The notes below the pieces were generated by a model. That model was not told the DNA's origin. It did no database searches and saw nothing but the letters and a program-made list of their open reading frames with translations. Of a DNA stretch of 64,000 nucleotides, positions 17,802 to 25,351 are shown piece after piece. The number at the start of each line of letters is the position of its first letter. Position 1 is the first letter of the stretch. The translations under genes were made by a program, and so were the position numbers. Origin of the DNA: Poriferisulfidus sp965221375. Lineage in GTDB: Bacteria; Pseudomonadota; Gammaproteobacteria; Poriferisulfidales; Poriferisulfidaceae. The stretch lies in the NCBI GenBank assembly GCA_965221375.1, contig OZ244883.1:1178001-1242000 (forward strand), read 5' to 3'.

Positions 17802-18275
17802 TCAATCCAAACTTTCCAACATGTAATCGACCGCCATCTCTATCTGGCCGTCGGTCAAGTCTGGCCGTCCACCTTTGGGGGGCATTAAATTCAAACCATT
17901 GACGACGCTTGCAATCAACACATCGCGCCCTTTTGGCAAGCGCGTCTCCCAACCGGCCTTATCCCCAAGTTTTGGCGAATTCAGCACTCCTGATGTATGG
18001 CAAGCCAGGCAGACGGCCTCGTATACCGCCTCTCCCGTAGAAAAGTCCGGCGCTGCCTGAGCCTCTGAAACTAGTGACACGGACATCGCCACGATTGGAG
18101 CATCCCCACTGTTGAGGCGTCCAATCGGCGCAATACGCTCTTCAATCAGGCCCGATACTCGCGGATCATCCAGTTTGGGGTCCGGCTGCACAATAATTTG
18201 TGCGGCAATAAACAATACCACCGAGATCGCAATCAAAACCCCCAGGATGCCCGTGAAAAAAGTTGGCGTTGCCAT
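17802..18275 (-). CDS. Membrane-anchored cytochrome c5 family protein
   Basis: This 157-residue monoheme cytochrome has one N-terminal membrane segment (residues 8-29) followed by a linker with several Pro and Ser/Ala residues. The C-terminal heme domain has motif CLACH, with the probable Met ligand in LMPPKGGRPDLTDGQIEMAVDYML. This fits the cytochrome c5 group, which carries electrons to terminal oxidases. The signal anchor appears uncleaved, so the heme domain would sit at the periplasmic face of the inner membrane. It needs the Ccm system encoded further along. It lies just downstream of adk, on the same strand. Confidence 0.88.
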   Translation of the reverse strand: MATPTFFTGILGVLIAISVVLFIAAQIIVQPDPKLDDPRVSGLIEERIAPIGRLNSGDAPIVAMSVSLVSEAQAAPDFSTGEAVYEAVCLACHTSGVLNSPKLGDKAGWETRLPKGRDVLIASVVNGLNLMPPKGGRPDLTDGQIEMAVDYMLESLD

Positions 18276-18306
18276 AATGCGTTTTATTCTCCTCGCTTAA
18301 TAAATT

Positions 18307-18960
18307 CTAATCCAATTCCGCAAAAATTTGATCCCGAATTCGCTCAATCGGCCCAGTGCCTTCGATGCGGTGATATTTGGGAGCACCCTCACCACTGGAT
18401 TCAGCCCAATTGGAATAATAGTCAATTAAAGGGGCGGTTTGTTCCCGATACGTCTCCAAACGTCGCCTCACCACGTTCTCCTGGTCATCATCCCGATGAA
18501 TCAGGGGCTCACCGGTGACATCATCCACCCCGGCAGTCTGGGGCGGGTTGAACTCGATGTGGTAGGCGCGTCCCGACGCCGGATGCACCCGCCGTCCGCT
18601 GATGCGGCGGATAATTTCCTCATCATCTACGCGGATTTCCACCACATGGTCAATATCAATCCCATATGCGCGCAAAGCTTCAGCCTGAGCCAGCGTTCGC
18701 GGGAACCCGTCCAGCAAAAAACCATCGCGGCAGTCTTTTTCCTCAATGCGCTCTTCGACCAGCGTCAAAATCAATTTGTCCGGCACCAAGCCACCTGCTT
18801 CCATGATACTTTTAGCCTCACGACCCAATGGCGTATCATCGGCAACCGCTCGGCGCAACATGTCGCCTGTTGAAATTTGCGGAACTCCATACCGCTCGGA
18901 AATATAAGCAGACTGCGTGCCCTTGCCTGCGCCTGGGCCGCCCAGCAAAATAACGCGCAT
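18307..18960 (-). CDS. adk: Adenylate kinase
   Basis: Adenylate kinase catalyses ATP + AMP to 2 ADP in the cytoplasm. It has 217 residues, the normal length for the long form with a LID domain. The P-loop is GGPGAGKGTQ at residues 7-16, the AMP-binding motif is DGFPRTLAQAEAL, and the LID segment is GRRVHPASGRAYH without the zinc-binding cysteines of Gram-positive enzymes. The upstream neighbour on the same strand is the isc operon, separated by about 250 bases with a terminator. Confidence 0.97.
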   Translation of the reverse strand: MRVILLGGPGAGKGTQSAYISERYGVPQISTGDMLRRAVADDTPLGREAKSIMEAGGLVPDKLILTLVEERIEEKDCRDGFLLDGFPRTLAQAEALRAYGIDIDHVVEIRVDDEEIIRRISGRRVHPASGRAYHIEFNPPQTAGVDDVTGEPLIHRDDDQENVVRRRLETYREQTAPLIDYYSNWAESSGEGAPKYHRIEGTGPIERIRDQIFAELD

Positions 18961-19076
18961 CCGTGTGCCTGTGAGCCTTCTTGAAAAACGTCAATAATAA
19001 ACGCCTGCAGGTCGCAGACGTGCGGCAAATTTTAGCATAAGCCCCTCCCCTCAGCTAGAAAAAAGGCGCTCTTAAG

Positions 19077-19099
19077 TAAAAAAGTTTCCTAAGAAACTT
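19077..19099 (-). terminator. Rho-independent terminator of the isc operon
   Basis: Read on the minus strand, a 7-bp stem (AAGTTTC/GAAACTT, four-base loop, 19082-19099) is followed directly by a run of T. It lies downstream of iscX and upstream of adk, both on the minus strand. Confidence 0.7.
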
Positions 19100-19103
19100 C
19101 GCT

Positions 19104-19131
19104 AAGAAAGGATTTCGCCATATCCTTTCTT
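19104..19131. repeat. Perfect 10-bp inverted repeat before the isc terminator
   Basis: AAGAAAGGAT at 19104-19113 and its exact complement at 19122-19131 enclose an eight-base loop. It sits five bases from the terminator hairpin. Neither side carries a T-run, so it is more likely an mRNA 3'-end stabiliser or a second pausing hairpin than a terminator itself. Confidence 0.6.
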
Positions 19132-19213
19132 TAACGGGCTGCTACTGAAACTTGCGAATCCTAGGCCGCAGCCTTGATTCCCTTTGAGATTTTTGACCAA
19201 AAACTCTCAGCGG

Positions 19214-19414
19214 CTAGTCACATTCCTCGATCCAAGCCATCTGGATTGCCTCAAGAATACGCTCGCCGCAGCGTTCCGGGTCGTCGTCGAATTCCTCGAG
19301 GGCCATAATCCAGTCACGCAAATCCGTAAAACGCACGTATTGCGGGTCCACATCAGGATGCGCCTCCGCCAGTTCGATGGCGATGTCTAGCGAATCCGTC
19401 CACCGTAGTGACAT
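19214..19414 (-). CDS. iscX: Fe-S cluster assembly protein IscX
   Basis: This small acidic protein (66 residues) closes isc operons and binds IscS and iron; it is thought to modulate cluster assembly. The start MSLRWTDSLDIAIELAEAHPDVDP and the motif YVRFTDLRDWIMALEEFDD are characteristic. I used the ATG at 19414, since longer frames run into fdx. It lies ten bases after fdx. Confidence 0.93.
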   Translation of the reverse strand: MSLRWTDSLDIAIELAEAHPDVDPQYVRFTDLRDWIMALEEFDDDPERCGERILEAIQMAWIEECD

Positions 19415-19424
19415 CAAAAACCTC

Positions 19425-19766
19425 TCAATGGTGTTCTGAAACTTGGTTGATAGTATAGCGGGGCAGTTCCACCACCAAATCGTCCGTCCCCACAAGGGCC
19501 TGGCAACTCAGACGGGAGTCGGGCTCCAATCCCCAGGCACGGTCCAACAAATCTTCTTCGTCTTCGCTTGCCTCGTTCAAGGATTCTCCGCCCTCGCGTA
19601 CATACACGTGGCAGGTCGTACATGCGCACGATTTTTCGCACGCATGCTCAATCTCGATTCCCTGCGACAACGCCGCGTCACAAATACTGATCCCTGGCTC
19701 CACCTCGATCGTTTTCTCCTCGGGGCAGAGTTCTTCGTGCGGCAAAAAGCGAATGCGAGGCATCAA
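19425..19766 (-). CDS. fdx: [2Fe-2S] ferredoxin of the ISC system
   Basis: This adrenodoxin-type ferredoxin of 113 residues provides electrons for cluster assembly on IscU. The cluster ligands are visible as CEKSCACTTC near residue 42 and LSCQAL near 87. The N-terminus MPRIRFLPHEELCPEEKTIEV is typical for isc-linked Fdx. Its start overlaps the hscA stop by four bases (ATGA at 19763-19766). Confidence 0.95.
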   Translation of the reverse strand: MMPRIRFLPHEELCPEEKTIEVEPGISICDAALSQGIEIEHACEKSCACTTCHVYVREGGESLNEASEDEEDLLDRAWGLEPDSRLSCQALVGTDDLVVELPRYTINQVSEHH

Positions 19767-21607
19767 TCGACCTCCTGAAAAGCTTCAACCTGTTGTCCTT
19801 TCATGACACTTTGAATGCTTTGGTTCATGCGCCTTTCCACAAAATTCTCGCAGGCGCGCTCCACCTCCTTGACAGCTTCGCGAATCGCATCGGGATCCTC
19901 TCCTTCATACACTTGCCCCAACTGCTGCAGCGAGGCATCAATGGTCGCGCGCTCTTCCTCACTTTCGAGCAAAGTGCCATCCACAGCTAGCGCATCCTCC
20001 ACAGCCTGGCGCACACGATCAGCCTCCACCCGCTGTTCACGCAAGACGCGCGTCGCCACATCCTCCTCGGCATACTGCAGAGAATCTTGCAGCATTTTCT
20101 TGATTTCCGTCTCCTCCAAGCCATACGAAGGTTTCACCGACACACTGGCACTCACGCCACTGGTTTTTTCACGCGCTTCCACCGTCAACAGCCCATCGGC
20201 GTCCACCTGGAATTCAACCTGAATGCGCGCTGCGCCCGCCACCATAGGCGGAATATCACGTAATTCAAAGCGTGCCAGCGAGCGGCAATCTGTTGCCAAC
20301 TCCCGCTCTCCCTGCACGACATGAATCGCCAACGCCGTTTGCCCATCCTTGAAGGTCGTGAATTCCTGTACGTAATGAGCAGGAATCGTAGTATTACGCT
20401 CCACAATGCGCTCGGTTAATCCGCCCATAATTTCAATGCCCAGGGACAATGGAATGATGTCCAGCAAAAGCAATTCCTGGTCATGCGCATTCCCAATCAG
20501 CACATCGGCCTGCATGGCGGCCCCCAACGCCACCACACGGTCGGGATCAATATCAGTATGCACTTCACGGTTGAAAAAATCTGATACGGCATCACGCACA
20601 TGCGGAGTGCGCGTTGCGCCACCCACCATCACTACTTCCTGAATATCATCAGGTTTTAAACTGGCATCCTCAAGTGTCCGGCGGCAACACTCCAACATGC
20701 GCTGTAGGAATGGCTGGGTCCACTCCCGCAGTTGTATGCGTGTCAAAGTCCAAGACTGATCCCCGCAGGACACGACTGCCTGCTCTTGCTGTGACAACGC
20801 TTCGCGAGCCTCGCGGACTGCCAATAACCACACTCGTTTCACAGCTACATCGGACAGATCCAGATCGATTTCTGCAGCAATCTGCTCCAGCAGAATATGA
20901 TCGAAATCGTCACCTCCCAAAACGGTATCTCCGCCCGTTGCCAATACTTCAAAGACTCCGCCACTCAAGCGCAGAATAGACACATCAAAAGTGCCGCCAC
21001 CCAAATCGAATACGGCAATTAATTCCTGATCGTCTTTTTGATCCAAGCCGTAAGCAATCGCGGCTGCCGTCGGCTCGCTAATCAGCCGCAACACTTTCAA
21101 ACCTGCCAGACGCGCCGCATCTTTGGTGGCCTGTCGCTGCGCTTCATCAAAGTACGCAGGAACGGTCACCACCACCCCTTCCAGTTCTCCCCCTAGTTCA
21201 ACTTCCGCCCGATTGCGTAGGGCCCGCAAAATTTCTGCAGAGATTTCTATCGCTGTCTTGGGTCCGGCTACTGTCGGAAAACGAGGAACTCCTCTCTCTT
21301 CTTCCGCCTGCGGAAAACGATCCCCCAAGTCATTCAAACCTCGCCCCATTGCACGTTTAATCGAAACAAAGGTGTTTTTTGTATCTTCTGCGGCCGCCTT
21401 CAGAGCTGCCGCACCCACCTCAACGGTATGATCCGCGCCATAACGCACCACGGAAGGCAATCGATGGCGGCCTTGCGAATCGGGCAAGGTGACGGCTTGG
21501 CCTTCTTGAGCCACGGCGACTAACGAGTGCGTGGTGCCCAAATCCATGCCACACGCCCGACGACGGGCACGCGCCTGACCGGGTTCGGAAATCTGCAAAA
21601 GCGCCAT
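19763..21607 (-). CDS. hscA: Fe-S protein assembly chaperone HscA
   Basis: This specialised Hsp70 recognises the LPPVK motif of IscU and drives cluster transfer with ATP hydrolysis. It has 614 residues. The nucleotide-binding domain starts at GMDLGTTHSLVAV, with IAVFDLGGGTFDVSIL and VVMVGGATRTPHVRDAV. A substrate-binding domain follows and a helical lid ends the protein. The N-terminal extension before GMDLGTT and the C-terminus are HscA-like rather than DnaK-like, and the position between hscB and fdx confirms the assignment. Confidence 0.97.
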   Translation of the reverse strand: MALLQISEPGQARARRRACGMDLGTTHSLVAVAQEGQAVTLPDSQGRHRLPSVVRYGADHTVEVGAAALKAAAEDTKNTFVSIKRAMGRGLNDLGDRFPQAEEERGVPRFPTVAGPKTAIEISAEILRALRNRAEVELGGELEGVVVTVPAYFDEAQRQATKDAARLAGLKVLRLISEPTAAAIAYGLDQKDDQELIAVFDLGGGTFDVSILRLSGGVFEVLATGGDTVLGGDDFDHILLEQIAAEIDLDLSDVAVKRVWLLAVREAREALSQQEQAVVSCGDQSWTLTRIQLREWTQPFLQRMLECCRRTLEDASLKPDDIQEVVMVGGATRTPHVRDAVSDFFNREVHTDIDPDRVVALGAAMQADVLIGNAHDQELLLLDIIPLSLGIEIMGGLTERIVERNTTIPAHYVQEFTTFKDGQTALAIHVVQGERELATDCRSLARFELRDIPPMVAGAARIQVEFQVDADGLLTVEAREKTSGVSASVSVKPSYGLEETEIKKMLQDSLQYAEEDVATRVLREQRVEADRVRQAVEDALAVDGTLLESEEERATIDASLQQLGQVYEGEDPDAIREAVKEVERACENFVERRMNQSIQSVMKGQQVEAFQEVD

Positions 21608-21611
21608 ACTC

Positions 21612-22136
21612 TCAAACCCCCGAAAGCCGGGATTGGGTCGCCTGCAGCTGTTGCTTCAAGCGACGATAAAAATGCAGTTTCAACAATGTCTCGCGCGCCT
21701 GGTCCCAGTGGTTTTTCTCACAATGTTGCCGGAACCCTTCCCACAATTCATCCGCTTCTTGATTCAACTCTTTCGCATAGGCCTCTGTCTGGGCCATATC
21801 CTCCAACTCTTCCAGTCGTTCGCGCCATTCCATTTGCTGCATCAGAAAATCCGTATCCTGGGATGTGTCCTTCTCGCCATCGATTTTCAAACCCTGCATC
21901 TCAAGCAGATAGGCCGCACGCTGATGGGGATCCTTGAGAACGCGATGCGCCTGATTGACATGGGCTGCCGCTTGTGCCGCCAAACGCTGTTCGCGTGCGC
22001 TGGCTGCTGCAAAACGATCAGGATGCAGCTCTTTCTGCAGCGCGCGATAGCGTTGCGTCAGTACCTGGGTATCCACGTCAAGCCCGCTCGGCAACTGAAA
22101 CAGTTCAAAGTGATTTTGGGGAATTTCAAGCGGCAT
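21612..22136 (-). CDS. hscB: Co-chaperone HscB (J-domain protein)
   Basis: HscB delivers IscU to HscA and stimulates its ATPase. It has 174 residues: a J domain at about 1-75 with HPD inside QKELHPDRFAA, then a three-helix C-terminal domain with MEWRERLEELED. The length and the preceding FELFQLPSGLDVD motif are family-typical. It lies four bases upstream of hscA and 21 bases after iscA. Confidence 0.95.
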   Translation of the reverse strand: MPLEIPQNHFELFQLPSGLDVDTQVLTQRYRALQKELHPDRFAAASAREQRLAAQAAAHVNQAHRVLKDPHQRAAYLLEMQGLKIDGEKDTSQDTDFLMQQMEWRERLEELEDMAQTEAYAKELNQEADELWEGFRQHCEKNHWDQARETLLKLHFYRRLKQQLQATQSRLSGV

Positions 22137-22157
22137 CGCCGCCTCCTGTCGGCTTGC

Positions 22158-22481
22158 TTAGATACTGAAACTTTCTCCGCAACCACAACGCGCCTTTTCG
22201 TTCGGGTTGGAAAATCGGAACCCTTCATTCAGACCTTCGCGCGCGTAATCCAATTCCGTGCCATCCAAATACACCAGACTCTTGGGAGCAATCACCACCT
22301 TGACGCCCTTGTCTTCAAACACCGTATCTCCTTCTTCCACTTCATCCGCAAATTCCAGCACATACGCCATCCCGGAACATCCGGTGGTTTTGACGCCCAA
22401 GCGCAGGCCCAAGCCATGCCCACGCTTATCCAAGTGCGTGCGGATCTGTCCCGCTGCAGCTTCGGTAATTGAAATCGCCAC
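22158..22481 (-). CDS. iscA: Iron-sulfur cluster assembly protein IscA
   Basis: This A-type carrier of 107 residues has the three conserved cysteines: one in KTTGCSGMAYVLEF (near 35) and the C-terminal CGCGESF pair. IscA receives clusters from IscU and passes them to [4Fe-4S] targets. It sits between iscU and hscB in the canonical order. Confidence 0.96.
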   Translation of the reverse strand: MAISITEAAAGQIRTHLDKRGHGLGLRLGVKTTGCSGMAYVLEFADEVEEGDTVFEDKGVKVVIAPKSLVYLDGTELDYAREGLNEGFRFSNPNEKARCGCGESFSI

Positions 22482-22500
22482 GGCTAGAATTTGAGTGGTG

Positions 22501-22917
22501 TCAAACTGCTTCCGCCAGCGATTCTTCCGTCACCGAGCTGTCCTGCTTGCTCTGGTAATCACTAATCGCGGCACGAATCGCATCTTCCGCCAACACCGAG
22601 CAATGGATCTTCACGGGAGGAAGCGCCAACTCCTCGGCAATATCGGTATTGCGAATTTCACTGGCCTGATCCAGTGTTTTGCCACGAACCCATTCCGTCA
22701 GCAAACTGGACGAGGCAATCGCCGAACCACAGCCATAGGTCTTGAATTTGGCGTCTTCAATGACCCCTTCATCATTGACCTTGATCTGCAGTTTCATGAC
22801 GTCGCCACAAGCCGGTGCACCGACCATGCCCGTGCCGACCTGGGCATCATTTTTGTCCAACGATCCCACATTCCGTGGGTTTTCGTAATGATCCAGAACT
22901 TTCTTTCCGTAAGCCAT
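22501..22917 (-). CDS. iscU: Fe-S cluster scaffold IscU
   Basis: IscU is the scaffold on which [2Fe-2S] clusters are built with sulfur from IscS. It has 138 residues. Ligand cysteines are in GAPACGDVMKLQIKV, TYGCGSAIASSSL and KIHCSVLAEDAI. The HscA recognition motif LPPVK precedes the third cysteine. It is placed 25 bases downstream of iscS. Confidence 0.97.
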   Translation of the reverse strand: MAYGKKVLDHYENPRNVGSLDKNDAQVGTGMVGAPACGDVMKLQIKVNDEGVIEDAKFKTYGCGSAIASSSLLTEWVRGKTLDQASEIRNTDIAEELALPPVKIHCSVLAEDAIRAAISDYQSKQDSSVTEESLAEAV

Positions 22918-22942
22918 CGTAATCTCCTCAAATTAAAAATGT

Positions 22943-24166
22943 TTAGTGAACGGCCCACTCGACCGCATCAAGATCCACTCCCTCTTGGTACATTTCCCAC
23001 AAGGGCGACAAATCGCGCAGACGATTGACCGCCTCGCGAATAAGTGTGATCGTATGATCAATTTCCTGCTCATTGGTGAAACGTCCAATTGAAAAGCGCA
23101 ATGAACTGTGCGCCAATTCGTCGTTCCGACCCAGAGCGCGTAGCACGTAGCTGGGTTCCAGTGAAGCAGAGGTGCATGCAGAACCACTGGATACGGCAAT
23201 GTCCTTGAGTGCCATGATCAGTGATTCGCCTTCGACAAAATTGAAGCTGACATTGAGATTTCCCGGCACGCGATCCTCAAGCGAGCCATTGAGGTAAACC
23301 TCTTCCATGGACTGCAGGCCTGTCCACAAGCGGTCACGCAAAGCGCGGATGCGTTGGGTCTCCTCCGCCATCTCCTCTCGCGCAATCCGGAAGGCCTCTC
23401 CCATGCCGACGATTTGATGCGTGGGCAGGGTGCCGGAACGCAAACCACGTTCATGCCCGCCTCCATGCATCTGGGCTTCCAGACGCACGCGCGGCTTGCG
23501 ACAGATATACAACGCGCCGATACCTTTCGGACCATACGTCTTGTGGGCCGAAAGAGCCATCAGGTCCACCTGCATGGCGGCCACGTCTATGGGCACTTTG
23601 CCTGTGCTCTGGGCGGCATCCACATGAAAAATGATGCCTCGCTCGCGCGTCATCTTTCCAATGGCGCCAATATCCTGAACAACACCAATCTCATTGTTGA
23701 CATGCATGACCGACACCAGCACGGTATCCTCGCGCAAGGTTGCCTGCAACTCATCCAAATCCAGCAGCCCGTCAGGTTTGGGCGACAGATACGTGACTTC
23801 GTAACCTTCTCGCTCCAACTGCCGGCACGTATCCAATACGGCCTTGTGCTCCGTCTTCACGGTCACGATATGGCGCCCTTTCTTTTTATAGAAATGTGCA
23901 GCACCCTTGATCGCCAGATTATCGGATTCGGTGCCCCCGCTGGTCCAGATGATTTCACGTGGATCGGCATTAATCAGTTTCGCCACCTGATTGCGCGCTT
24001 CATCCACGGCAGCCTCTGCATGCCAGCCAAACTGGTGCGAGCGCGAAGCGGGATTACCGTACTCGCCACCAAGGGTAAGAAACTGATGCATCTTGTCTGC
24101 GACCCGCGGGTCCACCGGCGTGGTTGCGGAATAATCAAGATAAATCGGTAACGTTAAATCGTTCAT
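22943..24166 (-). CDS. iscS: Cysteine desulfurase IscS
   Basis: IscS is a PLP enzyme that takes sulfur from L-cysteine for Fe-S clusters and tRNA thiolation. With the ATG at 24166, overlapping the iscR stop, it has 407 residues. The PLP lysine is in ALSAHKTYGPKGIGALY and the catalytic cysteine loop is SSGSACTSASLEPSYVL. The N-terminal PIYLDYSATTPVDPRV is typical. A longer in-frame start at 24259 lies inside iscR and is unlikely. It is the second gene of the operon. Confidence 0.97.
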   Translation of the reverse strand: MNDLTLPIYLDYSATTPVDPRVADKMHQFLTLGGEYGNPASRSHQFGWHAEAAVDEARNQVAKLINADPREIIWTSGGTESDNLAIKGAAHFYKKKGRHIVTVKTEHKAVLDTCRQLEREGYEVTYLSPKPDGLLDLDELQATLREDTVLVSVMHVNNEIGVVQDIGAIGKMTRERGIIFHVDAAQSTGKVPIDVAAMQVDLMALSAHKTYGPKGIGALYICRKPRVRLEAQMHGGGHERGLRSGTLPTHQIVGMGEAFRIAREEMAEETQRIRALRDRLWTGLQSMEEVYLNGSLEDRVPGNLNVSFNFVEGESLIMALKDIAVSSGSACTSASLEPSYVLRALGRNDELAHSSLRFSIGRFTNEQEIDHTITLIREAVNRLRDLSPLWEMYQEGVDLDAVEWAVH

Positions 24167-24651
24167 ACGCGGACCTCCTGTCCTTTCAGATCGGAGTATT
24201 TGTGCATCTCCATAAATTTCAAGTTCTGACGTTGCGCTACCTGCCGGACCTGTCGCCACTGCAACACATCCGATAACCTGACACTGCGCAGATACCGCTC
24301 AATCTCCTCACCCAACTCCGCCCAAAGCCCGTGGGTCAAACACGGCTCGTTTTCCTGGCAATTCTCATGCCCCCCGCAACGGGTAGCATCCACACGCTCA
24401 TTGACCGCTGCAATGACCTGGGCAATGGAAATCTCTTGCGCGTCATGGGCCAAGCGGTAGCCGCCGCCAGGACCACGGATACTGGAAACTAAACCGGCAC
24501 GCCGCAGACTGGCAAACAACTGCTCCAAATACGACTGCGAGATGTTCTGACGCTCGGCAATACTGGCCAAGCGCACCGGACCTTCCGCCCCATGGAGCGC
24601 CACATCCAATATCGCCGTTACGGCATACCGACCTTTTGTATTCAACCGCAT
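24163..24651 (-). CDS. iscR: Iron-sulfur cluster regulator IscR
   Basis: This Rrf2-family repressor/activator senses Fe-S status with a [2Fe-2S] cluster. It has 162 residues. The winged-helix part starts MRLNTKGRYAVTAILDVALHG, and the recognition region is NISQSYLEQLFASLRRAGLVSSIRGPGGGY. The cluster cysteines are in CGGHENCQENEPC. The ATG at 24651 is supported by GGAGG at 24659-24663 on the coding strand. A binding site overlaps its own promoter (24701-24725), so negative autoregulation is expected. Confidence 0.97.
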   Translation of the reverse strand: MRLNTKGRYAVTAILDVALHGAEGPVRLASIAERQNISQSYLEQLFASLRRAGLVSSIRGPGGGYRLAHDAQEISIAQVIAAVNERVDATRCGGHENCQENEPCLTHGLWAELGEEIERYLRSVRLSDVLQWRQVRQVAQRQNLKFMEMHKYSDLKGQEVRV

Positions 24652-24691
24652 CGCGCAAGCCTCCACTTCCTGCGAACTTGGTGTGGCGCAT

Positions 24692-24721
24692 ATTTTACAC
24701 ATACCTGACTAAATAAGTCAA
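24692..24721 (-). promoter_or_regulatory. isc operon promoter
   Basis: On the minus strand TTGACT (24721-24716) and TAAAAT (24697-24692) are separated by 18 bases. Transcription would start near 24685, about 34 bases before the iscR ATG. The -35 hexamer lies inside the IscR site. Confidence 0.75.
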
Positions 24722-24725
24722 GTAT
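24701..24725. promoter_or_regulatory. Type 1 IscR-binding site
   Basis: The 25-bp site has half sites ATACCTGACT (24701-24710) and AGTCAAGTAT (24716-24725) around AAATA. It fits the type 1 IscR consensus (ATASYYGACTRWWWYAGTCRRSTAT) at every position but one. It covers the -35 element, which predicts repression by [2Fe-2S]-IscR. Confidence 0.85.
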
Positions 24726-24749
24726 TCAATATGGAGGATTTTAGGGTGC

Positions 24750-25055
24750 TGGTACGGGCGGAGGGACTCGAACCCTCACAGACATCTTATGTCCCACGGA
24801 TTTTCACACCAACTACGGCTTTCGCCGCCCTCGCCGGAGCGAGGTTTGTGGTCCGGACTATCCCTTCGCCCTAACCATCGTCTTAGGCGCTGCCCGTCTA
24901 GTCTCTACACCTTCCCGAAACCTTACGGCTTCGGGCTTGGCTCGGGATCGCCATTTCACAGGATTCCCCGAATTTGGGCAGTTCTACATCTTCGGTTTCC
25001 CAAAGTGCACTCAAATTTTCAAGTCCGTTGCGTCTACCGATTCCGCCACGCCCGT
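24750..25055 (-). tRNA. tRNA-Leu(UAA), split by a group I intron, CCA encoded
   Basis: Exon 1 (25055-25021) holds acceptor strand ACGGGCG, TG, and the D arm GCGGAATCGGTAGACGC, and ends within the anticodon loop (ACGGACTT). Exon 2 (24804-24750) holds AAAATCCGT, a variable arm with stem GACAT/ATGTC, the T arm GAGGGTTCGAGTCCCTC, acceptor strand CGCCCGT, A73 and CCA. Joining the exons gives a 90-nt class II tRNA. Its anticodon stem ACGGA/TCCGT closes a seven-base loop CTTAAAA, so the anticodon is UAA. Without removal of the 216-nt insert the anticodon arm cannot form. It lies directly upstream of the isc promoter on the same strand. Confidence 0.95.
24805..25020 (-). ncRNA. Group I intron in tRNA-Leu(UAA), ORF-less, 216 nt
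   Basis: The insert sits after U34 of the anticodon. Exon 1 ends in U, and the intron's last base is G, as required. Exon ACUU can pair with the internal guide GAGU (25012-25009), giving the splice-site U-G wobble of P1. Core elements are visible: GAGCCAAGCC (P/P4 side, near 24943-24934), GACTAGACGGG (R, near 24904-24894) and GGGATAGTCC (S, near 24863-24854); R and S can form P7. The small size, tRNA-Leu location and core sequence resemble the IC3 introns of cyanobacterial and plastid tRNA-Leu(UAA). No endonuclease gene is present. Confidence 0.9.
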
Positions 25056-25096
25056 TTATTAAGCCTATTGCTCGACCGGCAGCCAAGGCAATTTGA

Positions 25097-25102
25097 ATTA
25101 TA
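25097..25102 (-). promoter_or_regulatory. Candidate -10 element for tRNA-Leu
   Basis: TATAAT on the minus strand lies about 42 bases upstream of the tRNA 5' end, giving a leader of about 35 nt. The -35 region is poorly conserved. Confidence 0.4.
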
Positions 25103-25239
25103 CGGCAACGTTGATCCTTGACCCGGGCCTATTAATGAAACTCAATCAGTCGATATGCCCAATAGCCTCCACATGAAATAACCGCCCATCGTCGCGTCCT
25201 CAACGATAGACCCATCATTATTGTTCACCGGGAGTCAGT
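25103..25239. other. Intergenic stretch with no recognised element
   Basis: Between the tRNA-Leu promoter and the small ORF at 25240 I see no gene, RNA or clear terminator. It marks the change into the AT-rich accessory block. Confidence 0.5.
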
Positions 25240-25320
25240 TCACACAATCTTATGCAGAACCCAAGAACCCACGATCACAATGAGTATGGCTAGAAATATT
25301 AAGATGATTTTTTCTTTCAT
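25240..25320 (-). CDS. Possible 26-residue membrane peptide, copy A
   Basis: The frame starts MKEKIILIFLAILIV and ends GSWVLHKIV. It is one hydrophobic segment with a positively charged N-terminus, as in single-span small membrane proteins. A second copy at 26474-26563 has the same first 20 residues except for one I/V change. It lies 31 bases downstream of the membrane protein gene at 25352 on the same strand. No good ribosome binding site is seen, so translation is uncertain. It is too short for standard gene finding. Confidence 0.35.
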   Translation of the reverse strand: MKEKIILIFLAILIVIVGSWVLHKIV

Positions 25321-25351
25321 GGCAGTCATATGACACAAATTATTAATACAT

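Noticed and set aside
24740..25060. tRNA-Leu as an integration site with att repeat
   Set aside because: The accessory block lies at the tRNA 5' side, and no copy of the tRNA 3' end was found near 38-39.5 kb.
24898..25086. Minus-strand ORF inside the tRNA-Leu intron
   Set aside because: It crosses the tRNA exon and the structured intron core, with no homing endonuclease motif (no LAGLIDADG, GIY-YIG or HNH).
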